Source: Primulina eburnea (lineage: Eukaryota > Streptophyta > Magnoliopsida > Lamiales > Gesneriaceae). From it: a DNA stretch of 64,000 bases. The DNA is taken from the NCBI RefSeq assembly GCF_022965805.1, contig NC_133101.1:8531069-8595068 (forward strand), in the 5' to 3' direction. Below, in pieces: positions 1-17,302 of the stretch. The translations under genes were made by a program, and so were the position numbers. Every line of letters starts with the position of its first letter. Within the stretch, counting starts at the first letter, position 1. A model generated the notes under the pieces. That model saw only the letters and a program-made list of their open reading frames with translations, ran no database searches and was not told the origin of the DNA.

Positions 1-405
1 AGAGCACTAGGATGGAAAAATATGGGGGAAAAATTGGGAATTCAATCTTACTAAAAATATTTGTGAAAATATGATATCCCTAATTAAAGACATTAATTAT
101 ATAATACATTTTTTTCTACTTTAAGAAGGTCAAAAATTTTAAAACCAGTGTGGGCTCACAGAATTTCACGGGTCATTGTCCTTCACTGCACTACAAGTTT
201 GGGCCCAAGGATGATAAGCTGGAACTAAACTAATATATTAATATTGTGGGCTGGCCCATAATAACCAAAATACACGGGTCAGCCCATTCAGTACTTCGTT
301 GTCCAAAAATTATTCACCTTACCGTGCACTAGATATTATATGACAAAATCTATTTGGTAAAACTAATTAAAAATAAGTTCAATATGACCTTTTTAACGAT
401 GATCT
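1..405. other. non-genic flank
   Basis: AT-rich sequence with no convincing coding frame. The last five bases (401-405, GATCT) are the left target-site duplication of the TRIM element that follows. Confidence 0.5.
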
Positions 406-772
406 TGTTAATTGTCCCACATCGGTAGGATAAATAACCTTTGAGTGGTATATATTGGCATGGACAACCCTCCCCCCTTGAGCTAGCTTTTGGGGTTGAG
501 TTAGGTCCAAGTTCCAATTTTAACTTGGTATCAGAGCCCGGGTTCCACCGTTATGTGTTGGACTGCCTATAATTAGGCCACCCGTTCTGCCCATAATTGG
601 GTCATTTGTAAACTCCACGCTCCAGATGTTCATTCCTGGGCGTGAGAGGGGTGTGTTAATTGTCCCACATCGGTAGGATAAATAACCTTTGAGTGGTATA
701 TATTGCATGGACAACCCTCCCCCCTTGAGCTAGCTTTTGGGGTTGAGTTAGGTCCAAGTTCCAATTTTAACT
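406..772 (+). mobile_element. TRIM-type miniature LTR retrotransposon
   Basis: Two nearly identical direct repeats of about 120 bp (406-525 and 654-772) start TGTTAATTGTCCCACATCGG and end TTTTAACT. They differ by one visible indel. Directly after the first repeat lies TGGTATCAGAGC (526-537), the standard plant primer-binding site complementary to initiator Met-tRNA. A purine-rich run (about 639-653) precedes the second repeat. The 5-bp duplication GATCT flanks the element at 401-405 and 773-777. The internal region of about 128 bp has no coding capacity. Size, PBS, PPT and target duplication together are diagnostic of a terminal-repeat retrotransposon in miniature, mobilised by proteins of another element. 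Confidence 0.93.
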
Positions 773-777
773 GATCT

Positions 778-1027
778 TATTCAGCTAAAGACGGAGGTAT
801 CAATTTGGTTCGAGTCGCGTTAAAGTGAGGGTATTAATAAAATTGTCCAACCCGAAACCGAACCAACTCGACCAACTGGATGATTTTTTTTTTTTACTAT
901 GCAACGTTATTATTTTATTCTTTTAAAAATAAGGTATCTTATTTAATAAATCAAATAATCGTGTGTGTGTTTTTTTTAATTACATATGCCCTCTCCTTTG
1001 CTACCGAGGGAAAGATTCTTATATTAT
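778..1027. other. non-genic spacer
   Basis: AT-rich DNA with homopolymer T tracts between the TRIM and the solo LTR. Nothing recognisable. Confidence 0.5.
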
Positions 1028-1032
1028 ATTAA

Positions 1033-3847
1033 TGTAACGAACCGTACTTCTCATACTTAAAATTTGCGGAAAAATTAAAAATTTTCTTAAATAAAAACAT
1101 CCATACGGTCGTCACTCAACATTCATAAAATAAATCTCACAATCATCCGTCACCAATTAAATTTTGCTAAAAGAAACTGTCTCCAAATATTTCGCATCCA
1201 AATATTTAAAAATCAGAGTATTTTAAACTTGCATAAAAACATAAACATTGCGGTCCTCGGGTCTAGCCTGCCACTCAGCTCAAGCCTGTCCCTTGGTCAT
1301 CACCTCCTGTCTCCTCAACATAGTCACCTGCATCGATCAAGTCTAGTGAGTCTAAAGACTCAACACGTATAAACTGGGATAACAAGTACTACGTAATAAA
1401 AATCGCATGCATCTTAAAAATAGAACGTACATAACTTGAAACTTGAGCTTGCATAATAAACTTGAACTTGCATACATATATAGACGTGCCATAACGTGAA
1501 ACTTTCATATTCATAACTGCATACTTGAGCATACTAAAACATACATGACTTCATCATTTTTCGTAGAGGATGTTTCAAAGCAAGTGACCCATACATAATA
1601 AACGCCTGATCAGACACACGACAGTACTGGGCTGACAGGGACGTATCCACTGCCGCATACATGAGATCCCCGTTCATAATTTAACGGGTGGTTGGTCCCC
1701 GTTCATAATTTAACGCTTTCCAACCACGATCTAACCCGTTCATAATTTAACGGGGCGGAGAGGTCCTCGGCCACGTTCACCGACTTCCAAACCCATTCAT
1801 AATTTGGTCACAAGACAATTAGCATACCTCAAAAGTTAAAATATTTTCTTTGCACGTCATACACACTTACTTGGTGTTGAGGGGTTCGTTGGACTTCGAC
1901 TGGGGCCGTTGCTGCACATACTAACATGAAACTGCATACTTAACTGGCATAACTTAGACGTAGAAATCATGCTTACTCCTAAGCTCAATCAATACTTAGG
2001 ACGTTCTAAGTTTTCCCATGACTCGACCTTGAAAACATCATATTAAACCTTAACATACAACCTCAAACCGAATCCTAAGTGATGAAAGAATGTATCCCAA
2101 AAATAGGAGGACACGGACCCCGTGCCTAGGTCCGGGCTTGGGTCCGTGTTGACACTGCATGGTGTGTGTGTCGAAAAGTAAAGGCATGGACCCCGTCTAT
2201 AGGTCCGGGTCAGGGTCCGTGTAGATACTGTGAAGGGAACACTCGGAAAGGAGAGGGGCACGGACCCCGTGCATGGGTCCGTGTGGAGGGTCCGTGTACT
2301 CTCGGGAACTTGTCACTGCTGAGGGAACAAAGGCACGGACCCCGTGTGGGGGTCCGGGTGGGGGTCCGTGTACTCGCGGGACAAGAAAACTCACGTGAAT
2401 TTTGTACATGTTTTGTTTAGCGCTCTCGACTCGATTGTACGGACTATGAGTGGACACCTCGAGACCCATCCTAGCTTGCCATAACCTTAAATCACATTCG
2501 CATAGACTCCCAAAGCAACAATGTTCACCTTACGACGCATATCATTCAAAAACGTGGCAATTGACACCGAAACGTTTCCTACGGCTTTAATGAGGTCGAG
2601 TGCCTATCGACACTAAACAACCTATCAAATGACAACCCAACATCATACTAAGCATACCTAGACGTAGCAACGATCACCTGTCGATCCCCAACGAAGCCTG
2701 CAACCATAAAATCTCAAGAACACATCAATACATAATTTTCTGAAAACGCAGTTTGAGCAGTCCCACGAAAAACGTCATAACTCACTCAATTTTCATCCAA
2801 AAATCTCGAATTTTATATCAAATCGAAGGCATCGAAAATTCTACAATTTTCTAGTTGAAAGTTTTCTCAAAATCTCGACGGAAAAATCGCAGTTTTCAAC
2901 AGAACAATAAGTTACGAGTTTTCAGATCTAAAAAGTATTTCAAGACGCATTCAAACCATTTTCCGCTCAAACGACGAATGTCACACATGAATTTTTACGC
3001 ATAAAAATAACCCAACACATAATATGACAAGATCGATGCAGAAAGAACAGAATATACGTGCCTTTTGATGATAAACTTTACCGAAACGGCGATACCGATG
3101 CGGGAACGGAGCGAGGCTTGATCCGGGACGAACGTGGCACTAAATTCTTGCAATAAAACTCACGAAAATTGCTGGGAGACTCGAAGAGAAGGGGACGGCT
3201 GCTGAATGCTATGGAACCCTAGGTTTCTCTCTTTTAAATTCTGAAAATAAAATGTGTATGTGTGTGTAGTGTGTTTTTACGTGAGTGTGTGTGTGAAATT
3301 GTGTGTGTGCGTGTGTTTCTAATATCTAGGGAATAAATTATGCTTAATGACAATTAGCCACTAATTAAAATGCCAACCTTCCATTAATTTTAACAAAATT
3401 CCTAATTAACATGCATCCCCACTAATTTTATAAAATTCTCTAATTAGAACAATAGAACACCAAGAATGCTAACTTTAAAAATTTTAAACTCTTAATTCAC
3501 AAAATACAAGATTAGGCTTTAAAAATGCTATCAACCTAATAAATTAGTTAAAATACCCCAACCTCAACTTAAGATAAAATACCACATTTTAAAATCGCCT
3601 AAATTCGTCGTCGGTCTCTTTCCCTCGATCCCGCCTCGAATAATCGCCTGAAATATAAAGCTCGAGGAAAAAGTTTTAACGTGCATCATATAATACTTTA
3701 ACATATATAATGCAAATTCATAGATCATGAATTAAAACGCAAATTAATGAAATAAACATGCATTAAAACCATTTAATAAAATACATGAGAAATTTAATAA
3801 CTTGCACGCACGTGGTTCATGTGGAACTCAATTTTCGGGACGTCACA
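1033..3847 (-). mobile_element. solo LTR, Ty3/gypsy-like
   Basis: Read on the minus strand this 2815-bp block starts TGTGACGTCCCGAAAATTG and ends GGTTCGTTACA, so it has TG...CA ends. The 5-bp duplication ATTAA flanks it at 1028-1032 and 3848-3852. No internal domain, primer-binding site or second LTR is present, so it is a solo LTR left by LTR-LTR recombination. Two repeat clusters lie inside: three copies of a CCGTTCATAATTTAACG motif (about 1670-1755), and four GC-rich CACGGACCCCGTG-type hairpin units (2111-2373). The family is inferred as gypsy from LTR length and ends only. Short open frames within it (2166-2469) are artefacts of the repeats. Confidence 0.88.
2111..2373. repeat. four GC-rich hairpin repeats inside solo LTR
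   Basis: Four units start near 2111, 2183, 2258 and 2331, a period of about 73 bp. Each holds a GGACCCCGT arm followed by one or two GGGTCCGTG arms, so each can fold back on itself. The intervening spacers are unlike each other. Confidence 0.85.
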
Positions 3848-3852
3848 ATTAA

Positions 3853-9160
<5,308 letters not shown>

Positions 9161-9350
9161 TTCTTATGATTGGTCATAAGTGGATATTTGTTATTTAAAA
9201 CTAGTGAAATTCCAAACTTTTGTATTCGAATCGAGTTTGGATAATTTATCTAATAATAGGAAATAAAATCAAGCCTTGAATTTGATTGACTAATATATAG
9301 ATCTATTACCACATATTATTAATGATTATAAAAAAGGGGAAAATAACTAA

Positions 9351-9783
9351 CAGTGTTTTGGCAACCCGGATTTGGGAGTATTTCATGAGATTTGGATTTC
9401 AAAATCCTATTTTTACTGTTTGACAATATATTAAAAAAAAAGGATTTGGATTTGCTTAAGATTCATGGGATTTCCACAAGTATATCCAAATCTCATCAAA
9501 TTTGATGAGATTTGGTGGGATTTGGATTTTAAAAACATAAAATTACTTTTTTATCCAACACATCATTCTCCACCAAAAGTTTATAAGGGTAGTTTAGTAA
9601 AATTTTAAAATTCCAAATTCGAATATTTTTTTCTCCAAACAAGAAATGGATTTGTAAATACCATTTTTAAATTTTAAACCAAACACCAAATGGAATTTCA
9701 AATACTTGAATTTCCAAATCCAATTCCAAATCCAATTCCAAATCCCACAAAATCCTCTCAAATCCTGGTTGCCAAACACACTG
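9351..9783. mobile_element. MITE with TAA target duplication (Harbinger/Tourist-like)
   Basis: The left end CAGTGTTTTGGCAACC and the inverted right end CAGTGTGTTTGGCAACC form imperfect terminal inverted repeats. TAA lies immediately outside each end (9348-9350 and 9784-9786), the target preference of PIF/Harbinger elements. The 433-bp interior is rich in GGATTTGGATTTG-type repeats and their complements, giving it fold-back potential, and has no transposase. A hAT origin is suggested by the CAGTG end, but no 8-bp duplication is visible. Confidence 0.72.
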
Positions 9784-9786
9784 TAA

Positions 9787-10656
9787 GAGTTTAAAAAATT
9801 GAAAGTTACTAGAACGATACCGAAATCTGAAAATATACAAAATTAAAATTACAAAAGACCAACATGTAGGACCAAAACTAAAAATTTCCTTTAAAAATAT
9901 TACGTTCAATTGAAATAATCCGCTGGTAATGTTATATCATCATGTTTCGAAGTTTTCGAATTGATAATTTGGATCCAAATCAAATTTGGATAAATATAAG
10001 CACAAAAAAATAATAATAAATATGCATATATAAATAAATATCGATCAATAATATTTCCAATACAAAATTGTGGTCCCTTCTAAAAATTTCTTGTACATAT
10101 GTTTTAATACTCAGACGATAGAAAAATAAATAAATAAACAAACAAGCAACCAACCAAGAAAATATATTTATGGATTTATATATATTTGGTAATTTTTTTA
10201 AAGAAATTATGATATGATGGAGATGTGACAAAAATAATGTGGAGCCAAAGGAAAATGGAAATTTCTTATAATTGAGGATTCAAGAGAAAATTGATGAGTC
10301 GGTTTCACATATGATCCGCGATTGTCGCATGTCTTCAATCAAGATTCGGAGCTTTAATTTGTCCGATTCATACAATATATGTCACATTATTAGATTTTGA
10401 AATTATATTAAATTTATTGATGTGATGTACTAAGGAAAACTTTGCTTACAAATAATTAAAATATACACTATATATTCTCTGCTTTTAGCATTTATAGTTG
10501 CAAAAATCATCCTTTTTTTATATAATTGTATTCATCATCTCATCACTAGAACAAAAAACACGTAAAAATAACAAATTCGTCAACATGTGCTTTCAACTCG
10601 ATAATTTCTTATATGATCTTCATGTATATATTTCCCCGGTTATTCAATTCGGGGCT
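9787..10656. other. non-genic spacer
   Basis: AT-rich sequence between the MITE and the copia element. The open frames here are short and low-complexity. Positions 10657-10661 (ATTTC) are the left target duplication of the copia element. Confidence 0.5.
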
Positions 10657-10872
10657 ATTTCTGTTGTATGGGGTATTCAAATATGAGGGAAAAGCAAGAA
10701 GAAAATCAAAGAATAGAACTTTGTAGAGGCAAGTGTTGAACACTTTGTCCTTAAGAAGAATTTGTCCTCACAATGTGCTAGAGTTTGTGGCAATCTTCTC
10801 CCAAGATACAACTACAACACTTGAATAATGAGCACTCAAATATTCAAGTTCTTTCACAAAGAAATGGATGAA

Positions 10873-12162
10873 TGATAAGTGCAATTTATTGTACTTTTAT
10901 TATTTGTTTTTAACTTGGAATTTTGTGATTCTTGAGCAGGTTTGATATGATTTGTTGTTGTTTTTGTTATTTTAGTTTGGAAGTTTAGAATGAGAATTTG
11001 GAGTAGTAAATTGATGAATTAAAAAAGTGCAAAGGATTTTTTCCCCGAAGCATGACCGCACCCGCGGTCCCTCTACTTGGAATTTGAAAAATTCTTCCGA
11101 AGCAGCACCGCACCCGCGGTCATGCACAGACCAAGTCCGGAAATTCTGAAATTTTGGTGTGCTGCGCATGGGGGTTGATGACTTTTGTGTGTTGCGTACA
11201 AGACTTGTCTAGGACTATAAAAGACTTCTATTATTCATCATCTAGGTCATTGGGGAGCAAAGGAAAGGAGTGGAGGCTACAAAGAAGAGATTGAAGCTCA
11301 AGTTCATCTTCCTTAAGAAAGTTCTTACACACTTTTGGACAAAAACTTCATTGCACTCCAACTCTCTTGTTCTAAGTTCTTCTTTCTTTATTTTTACTTT
11401 TATTTGATATGTCTTGTTTAAGATTTATGTTTTGTTGTGTTATTTTTATTATGAACTAATTTTTATTTCTAGAGGAATGATGGAACAAAACTAGAAACCA
11501 TGTGTTGGGATTTATGATTTATGCTATATAAGTTTTCCTTATTGTTCATTTGTATTTTTTCAATCTTAATGCTTTCATTTATTGGTCATATCTTGAATGA
11601 TTCTTATGTTTATAATTTATCACTTGGAAAAGGAAATTTATAAACAAGAAAGAGAAAAATACATCGATGGTGTTTATATAGTTCGGGAGGACATATATTG
11701 CTATTGAAACCATTAAAAGAATTTAGTGCTTATTGTGTTATTTAATTGTATATTGTTGATGGGGACGTTACAATCTTTTGTTAGATAATTAGTATCTACT
11801 TAGCACTCGGGAGAGGGAGTAGATAATTTAGAATTCTTGGCTAATGTATAATAAGGACATTTATAATATAGCTACACAAAATAACACATGGTGGATAGTT
11901 GCGTGAAATCGGACATCTAGATCTTTTATTTCATAGTTATTTGTTATAAAAAGTTTGGTGTTATAATATAATTAAATTTATTTTCAATTTAGTTATGGTG
12001 AAAACAAATCTGTTAATTGATTTTTCTAAATAAAATTGAGACTATTTTAATTGCAAGCATTTAAATACATACTCCTCGTGGGATCGACACTTGTACTCAA
12101 AAATACATTTTATTACAAACTTGACGTTGTGCACTTGCAAGCAATTAAGAAAACACGCAACA
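10873..12162 (+). mobile_element. solo LTR nested in copia 3' LTR
   Basis: A 1290-bp insert starts TGATAAGTGCAATTTATTG and ends ACACGCAACA. It is flanked by ATGAA at 10868-10872 and 12163-12167, and it precisely interrupts sequence that is continuous in the other copia LTR. Near its 3' end is TGGGATCGACACTTGTACTC (about 12079), a phrase typical of LTR ends in Athila/Tat-like gypsy elements, so I infer a gypsy solo LTR in plus orientation. Two copies of an ACCGCACCCGCGGTC palindromic motif lie at about 11053-11069 and 11106-11122. Confidence 0.88.
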
Positions 12163-12389
12163 ATGAACTACATCTTGTTGAAGAAAGGAAGAAGGAGAAT
12201 ATGCTTATGCTTGTATATGTGTAAAAAAAGTGTTTTTGATTTGGAATAATCATGCATTTAATTATTTTCAAATGAAAAGACATGATCTTTCATTCATAGG
12301 GAGTGTCCCTTGGCCATTGTAACTGATCACAATCATCAAACAATGCCAAGGAGATGAAAAAACATCAGAAAATTCGAAAATATCCGAAG

Positions 12390-12605
12390 GGACGCGTCTG
12401 TGTGCGCAGGGGCGCACGCCCGCTCGCTGCTCGGCAGCTCTCGGCAGCGCCTGCCGAGCGCTCTCGGGAGGCGCGTGCGGCGGCGCGCAGACAAGCGCGC
12501 CTGCCACTGCCTCGGCAGGCGCGCGCACTGCTACGCGCAGACCCGCGCGGCCGCGCGCCTGCTACTGCCTCTGCAGGCGCGCGCGCGCGGCCGCGCGGGC
12601 AATGC
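12390..12605. repeat. GC-rich hairpin cluster in copia 3' LTR
   Basis: Repeated GCGCGC, GGCAGGCGCGC and GCGCCTGCC arms can pair with each other. Base composition jumps from AT-rich to strongly GC-rich here. The matching cluster in the 5' LTR lies at about 17735-17935. Arginine- and alanine-rich open frames over both clusters are composition artefacts. Confidence 0.85.
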
Positions 12606-12792
12606 ACTGTTCACCGAGCAACTACTCGATTTAAAATCTTTCAACATTTGATGAATTCGTTTCGTGTTTAATTCAGAAACACCGAACTTAATATTCGTTC
12701 ATTAAGCTTCGTTCTTCGTTTCGAATTTTTCCAAATCAAACACATTGATTTATTTGCTTAATTTTCATTCATTAAGCACCAAAATTCCAACA

Positions 12793-13327
12793 ATCCCCCA
12801 CATGAATGAAATTATTGCATGAATGCTCGTGATGCATAAGAGAGAGTATATACGAAAAATTATCACATCAGGAGAGGTAGCTTTTGGCTTTGAACCTGCC
12901 CTAGTGGAATACAATCGGATTTACTAGGCCACGAAATGAACGTGATGTCTTGAACTTCTTGACGGTTCATGTAAACCCAGACAACTGTACCCACATGATA
13001 ACCTTTCTTCCATTTCTATTTTGTGTTATCGGTTGTGTCCGTTTTGGCCATGGAACACATCTTGGCTTCATACGTGTTTCATCGAGGTGGCCCGTCCTCA
13101 CACGTACATAGGTGATCTCCTTGTAAAAAGGTATCCTACTTACCTCGTTTTTGCAAGCTACATAATCATTAAAAGTACAATACTTAACATCACTACCTTT
13201 GTAGGCAACTTCACTCATCGTCTTAGGAATGAGGAGTGATTCCACAAGTTTTCATAATTTAGTTGTCCCATTGAACCAAGATCTTGGGATCTCCAATCTA
13301 CAAGGTTGGGTTGTCACTATGAAAACT
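12793..13327 (-). other. copia 3' untranslated region
   Basis: Noncoding sequence between the end of the polyprotein and the 3' LTR, ending in the purine-rich plus-strand primer. No separate gene is seen. Confidence 0.6.
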
Positions 13328-16300
13328 TTATTTGGTAGGTTTTAAGCCCATTCCTCTTGACAGACAGTATATTTGATCTCTATTTAATGCTTTTGTAAGC
13401 GGATCCGCTAAGTTATCCTTTGATTTAATATAATCAACAGATATAACTCCATTAGAGATCAACTGTCGCACAGTATTATGTCTTCGACGAATGTGTCGAG
13501 ACTTGCCATTGTACATACTGTTTTGTGCCCTTGCAATTGCCGACTGACTGTCGCAATGTATCAAGATTGCTGGTACTGGACTTGTCCAACATGGAATGTC
13601 CTCTAGAAAGTTGCGAAGCCACTCAGCTTCTTCTCCAGCTTTATCTAGCGCTATGAACTCCGATTCCATAGTAGACCTCGCAATGCAAGTTTGTTTCGAT
13701 GACCTCCAAGAGACTGCTCCTCCACCAATGCTAAATACATAGCCACTGGTGGATTTGGAGTCATTGGTGTCAGAAATCCAATTTGCATCACAGTCTCCTT
13801 CAAGTACTGCAGGATACCTTGTGAAATGTAGTCCATATTCTGAGGTGTGCTTTAAATATCTAAGCACCCTTGTCAGCGCCTTCCAATGTGCATCACTAGG
13901 ATTACTTGTAAACCGACTTAACTTGTTAACCGCACAAGCGATGTCAGGTCTAGTACAATTAGTGATGTACATAAGGCTTCCAATAGTATTCCAGTTGGGA
14001 AACTGGTTCTCCACGATTCTTCGCCAAATGAACATTCACTTCTAAAGGCGTTTTTACTGGGGTAGAGTTATAAGCGTTAAACTTCTTTAACACTGTTTCT
14101 ACATAATGAGACTGAGATAGGACTATTGCTTCTGGAGTTCTAAAGATTTTAATCCCTAGAATTACATCAGCAATACCCATATCTTTCATATCAAAATGTT
14201 TGGTCAACATTTTCTTTGTACCCTTAATCAACTTTTGGTTATTCCCTATTATTAGCATGTCATCCACATATAGACATACCATCACATAAGATTCTCGAGT
14301 GCCTTTAATGTAAACACATTTGTCACACTCATTAATCTTAAATCTATTTGACAATACTACCTTGTCAAATTTTCCGTGCCACTGCTTAGGCGTTTGTTTA
14401 AGTCTATATAGTGACTTAACTAAACGACAGACTTTTCTTTTTGTGTCCTTTAACTATGAAGCCTTCAGGTTGCTCCATATATATTTTTTCTTCAAGTTCA
14501 CCATTTAAGAATGCTGTTTTGACATACATTTGATGTATCTCAAGGTTATGCAAAGCTGCAATAGCAAAGAGACCACGGATGGATGTTATTCTTGAAACTG
14601 GTGAATACGTGTCGAAGAAATCATGACCTTCTATTTGTCTATAGCCTTTGGCCACAAGCCTGGCTTTGTATTTTTCAATACTTCCATCAACTCTCATTTT
14701 CTTTTTCAAAATCCATTTACATCCCAATGGCTTGGTACCTGGTGGAAGATCCACTAGTTCCCAAGTATGATTTTGCAAAATAGAATTCATTTCAGAGTTG
14801 ATGGCTTCTTTCCAATAAGGAGATTCAGGGCTAGCCAGAGCATCTTGTATGTTCTTTGGTTCATTCTCCAACATAAAAGTATGGAAGTCTGGACCAAAAG
14901 AATTTGAGATTCTAGCCCTTTTGCTTCTTCTTGGCTCTTGCTCTTTTGAAGAGTTTTCCAATGGTATAGCATTTTCATTTAGAGTTGGATCATGTGTAGG
15001 TACTTGACCTTCATGCTCCATCTCAATTTTCCGCTTGCTAGAACCATTTTCTTTCCTTTCTTTACAAGGAAATATATTTTCAAAAAATACTGCATTTCTT
15101 GACTCAATTGCCATGCCCTTATTCATTTCTGCATTTTCAGATTTGTGCACTATAAACCTATATGAACTACTATTATGTGCATATCCGATGAACATCCAGT
15201 CGACCGTCTTTGGTCCAATCTGCTCTTGTTTAGGCTTTGGTATTTCAACCTTAGCTAGACACCCCCACACTTTAAGGTACTTGTAGGAAGGTTTGTGACC
15301 TTTCCACAATTCATAAGGTGACTTGTCATTTTTCTTGTGGGGTATCTTGTTCAGGATGTGATTAGCCGATAGTATTGCTTCCCCCCACAAGTTTTGGGGT
15401 AGTCCTGAACTTATTAACATAGCATTCATCATATCTTTTAGAGTTCGATTCTTTCTTTCGGCAATGCCATTCGATTGTGGTGAATAAGGAGCAGTCGTTT
15501 CATGATTATACCCACAGATGTGCAGAATTCATCAAACGGTGCTCCGTATTCGCCCCCTCTATCGCTTCGAACTCTCTTTATTTGTTTGCCTAGTTGATTC
15601 TCAACTTCGGTCTTATAACATTTGAATGCTTCAAGAGCTTCATCTTTCGACCTCAAAAGATATACGTAACAGTATTATCATCAATGAATGTCACGTAATA
15701 TCTTTTTCCTCCTCTAGTTTGTACAAACTTTAAATCACCAAGACCGGTGTGTATTAATTCTAGAGGAGTTGTACATCTTTCAATCGAGTGGTAAGGCGCT
15801 TTGGTCATTTTTGCTTCAACACATATCTCGCATTTTTGTGTTGGATCGACGTTGTGTTTAGGAAATAATTCAAGTTTCATTAAACGTTGCAAGGTATTAA
15901 AATTTACGTATCCTAAACGAACATGTCATAAATGAGAACACTCAAGCAAGTAAATAGAACTTTTGTCTTTATTACTTTCAACAACATTTTGGCTTATAAC
16001 CATTACATTAAACTTGTAAAGGTTCTCATCGAGATATCCTTTTCCAATAAAATGACCATTCTTTGTCAATACAACCTTGTTAGACTCAAATACTAGTCTA
16101 AACCCATGTTTGACCAACAAAGACCTCGACACGAGGTTCTTTCTTATGTCTGGTACATGAATTACATCAACAAGGGTTATTTGCAAACCCGATGTCATCT
16201 TCAGTACGACATTGCCGGTACCCACCACCTCAGATGTAGCGGAGTTCCCCATGTAAAGTTTTCTCCCGGTCGATGGAGTGTATGTGGAGAACATCCCCTT

Positions 16301-17254
16301 GTTGGAGCATATGTGTCGAGTTGCTCCCGTATCAACCCACCATTCATTTGAGTTTTCCACCAAATTTGCTTCCAAAATAACTGCAGACAAATTAAGTTCA
16401 GAAAAATCAAAGGGTACCGACCTTTCTTGAACTACGTTGGCTTGAGGATTTCCCTTCTTTGGCTTCCTACAATCCTTAGCCATGTGATTTGGTTTTCCGC
16501 AGTTATAACAAGTGCCTTTGAACTTCTTCTTGTTTGGTGGATGTTGGCCTTGTTGTGGTTGCTTCTCAAACTTCCTTTTCTTTCCCTTGAAACTCGCTTC
16601 AACAATGTTCACCCTTGGTGCCATCTTACTTACCTTGGCTTCGGTGCTCTTGTTGTCCTCTTCCCTCAATCTCACAATGAGATCCTCCAATCTCATCTCC
16701 TTTCTTTTGTGTTACAAGTAATTCTTGAAATCCTTCCACAACGGAGGGAGTTTCTCGATCAACGCAGCAACTTGGAAAGATTCGCTTAAACTCATTCCTT
16801 CCGCATGAATCTCGTGCAAGATAAGTTGTAGTTCTTGCACTTGACTCATCACAGATTTTGAGTCTATCATCTTGAAATCTAGAAATCTCCCAACAATGAA
16901 CTTCTTCAAGCCCGCATCCTCCGCCCTGTATTTTTTATCAAGCATATCCCATAGTTCCTTGGCGGTCTTGACTTGACAATACACATTGTACAATGCATTG
17001 TCAAGTCCATTTAGGATGTAGTTCTTGCACAGGAAATCACTTTGGTTCCATGCATCCAAAGCGGCCCTCATGTTGGTATCTGTCTCGTTTTCAGCAACGG
17101 TGGGAGGATCCTCCTTAAAGAACCTTGGCAAACTCAAGGTTGTGAGATAGAATAGCATCTTTTGTTGCCATCTTTTGAAGTCCGCACCAGAAAATTTCTC
17201 CGGTTTCTCTCTTTGTGCAATGGTTGCATGTTGAGTTGTAGATTATGATGCCAT
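13328..17254 (-). pseudogene. copia gag-pol polyprotein pseudogene
   Basis: Read from 17254 downward. Gag begins ATGGCATCATAA: the frame starts at Met but has TAA as its fourth codon, then continues as recognisable gag ([23 protein letters not shown]). The zinc knuckle CYNCGKPNHMAKDC follows at about 16500. Next come the protease motif WWVDTGATRHIC (about 16330), the integrase zinc-binding region and catalytic core ([19 protein letters not shown]), reverse transcriptase (PLGCKWILKKK; LYVDDMLI at about 14265) and RNase H ending [14 protein letters not shown]. The reading frame changes at about 16700, 15900, 15655, 15435, 14420 and 14000, so no full polyprotein can be made. The architecture is the standard plant copia one, with integrase before reverse transcriptase. 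Confidence 0.93.
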
Positions 17255-17302
17255 TGAAAATCTTCTTGCAAATAATCAAAAATCCGAAATTCTTCTTAAG
17301 AT

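Larger units (their letters stand above)
10662..12792 (-). repeat. copia 3' LTR (interrupted)
   Basis: The segments 10662-10872 and 12163-12792 align with the 5' LTR at 17303-18154, with the inserted solo LTR between them. A GC-rich hairpin cluster at about 12390-12605 contrasts sharply with the AT-rich flanks. Compared with the 5' LTR it lacks a T-rich block of about 36 bp (near 17947-17982 in the other copy). Confidence 0.88.

Noticed and set aside
12268..12671. Several overlapping Arg/Ala-rich open frames on both strands
   Set aside because: They coincide with the GC-rich hairpin cluster of the copia LTR. All frames are open because of base composition, and no protein family is seen.
17240..17254. 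Primer-binding site for the copia element (TGGCATCATAATC)
   Set aside because: Translation shows this is the gag start (Met-Ala-Ser-stop), so the resemblance to TGGTATCAGAGC is coincidental.
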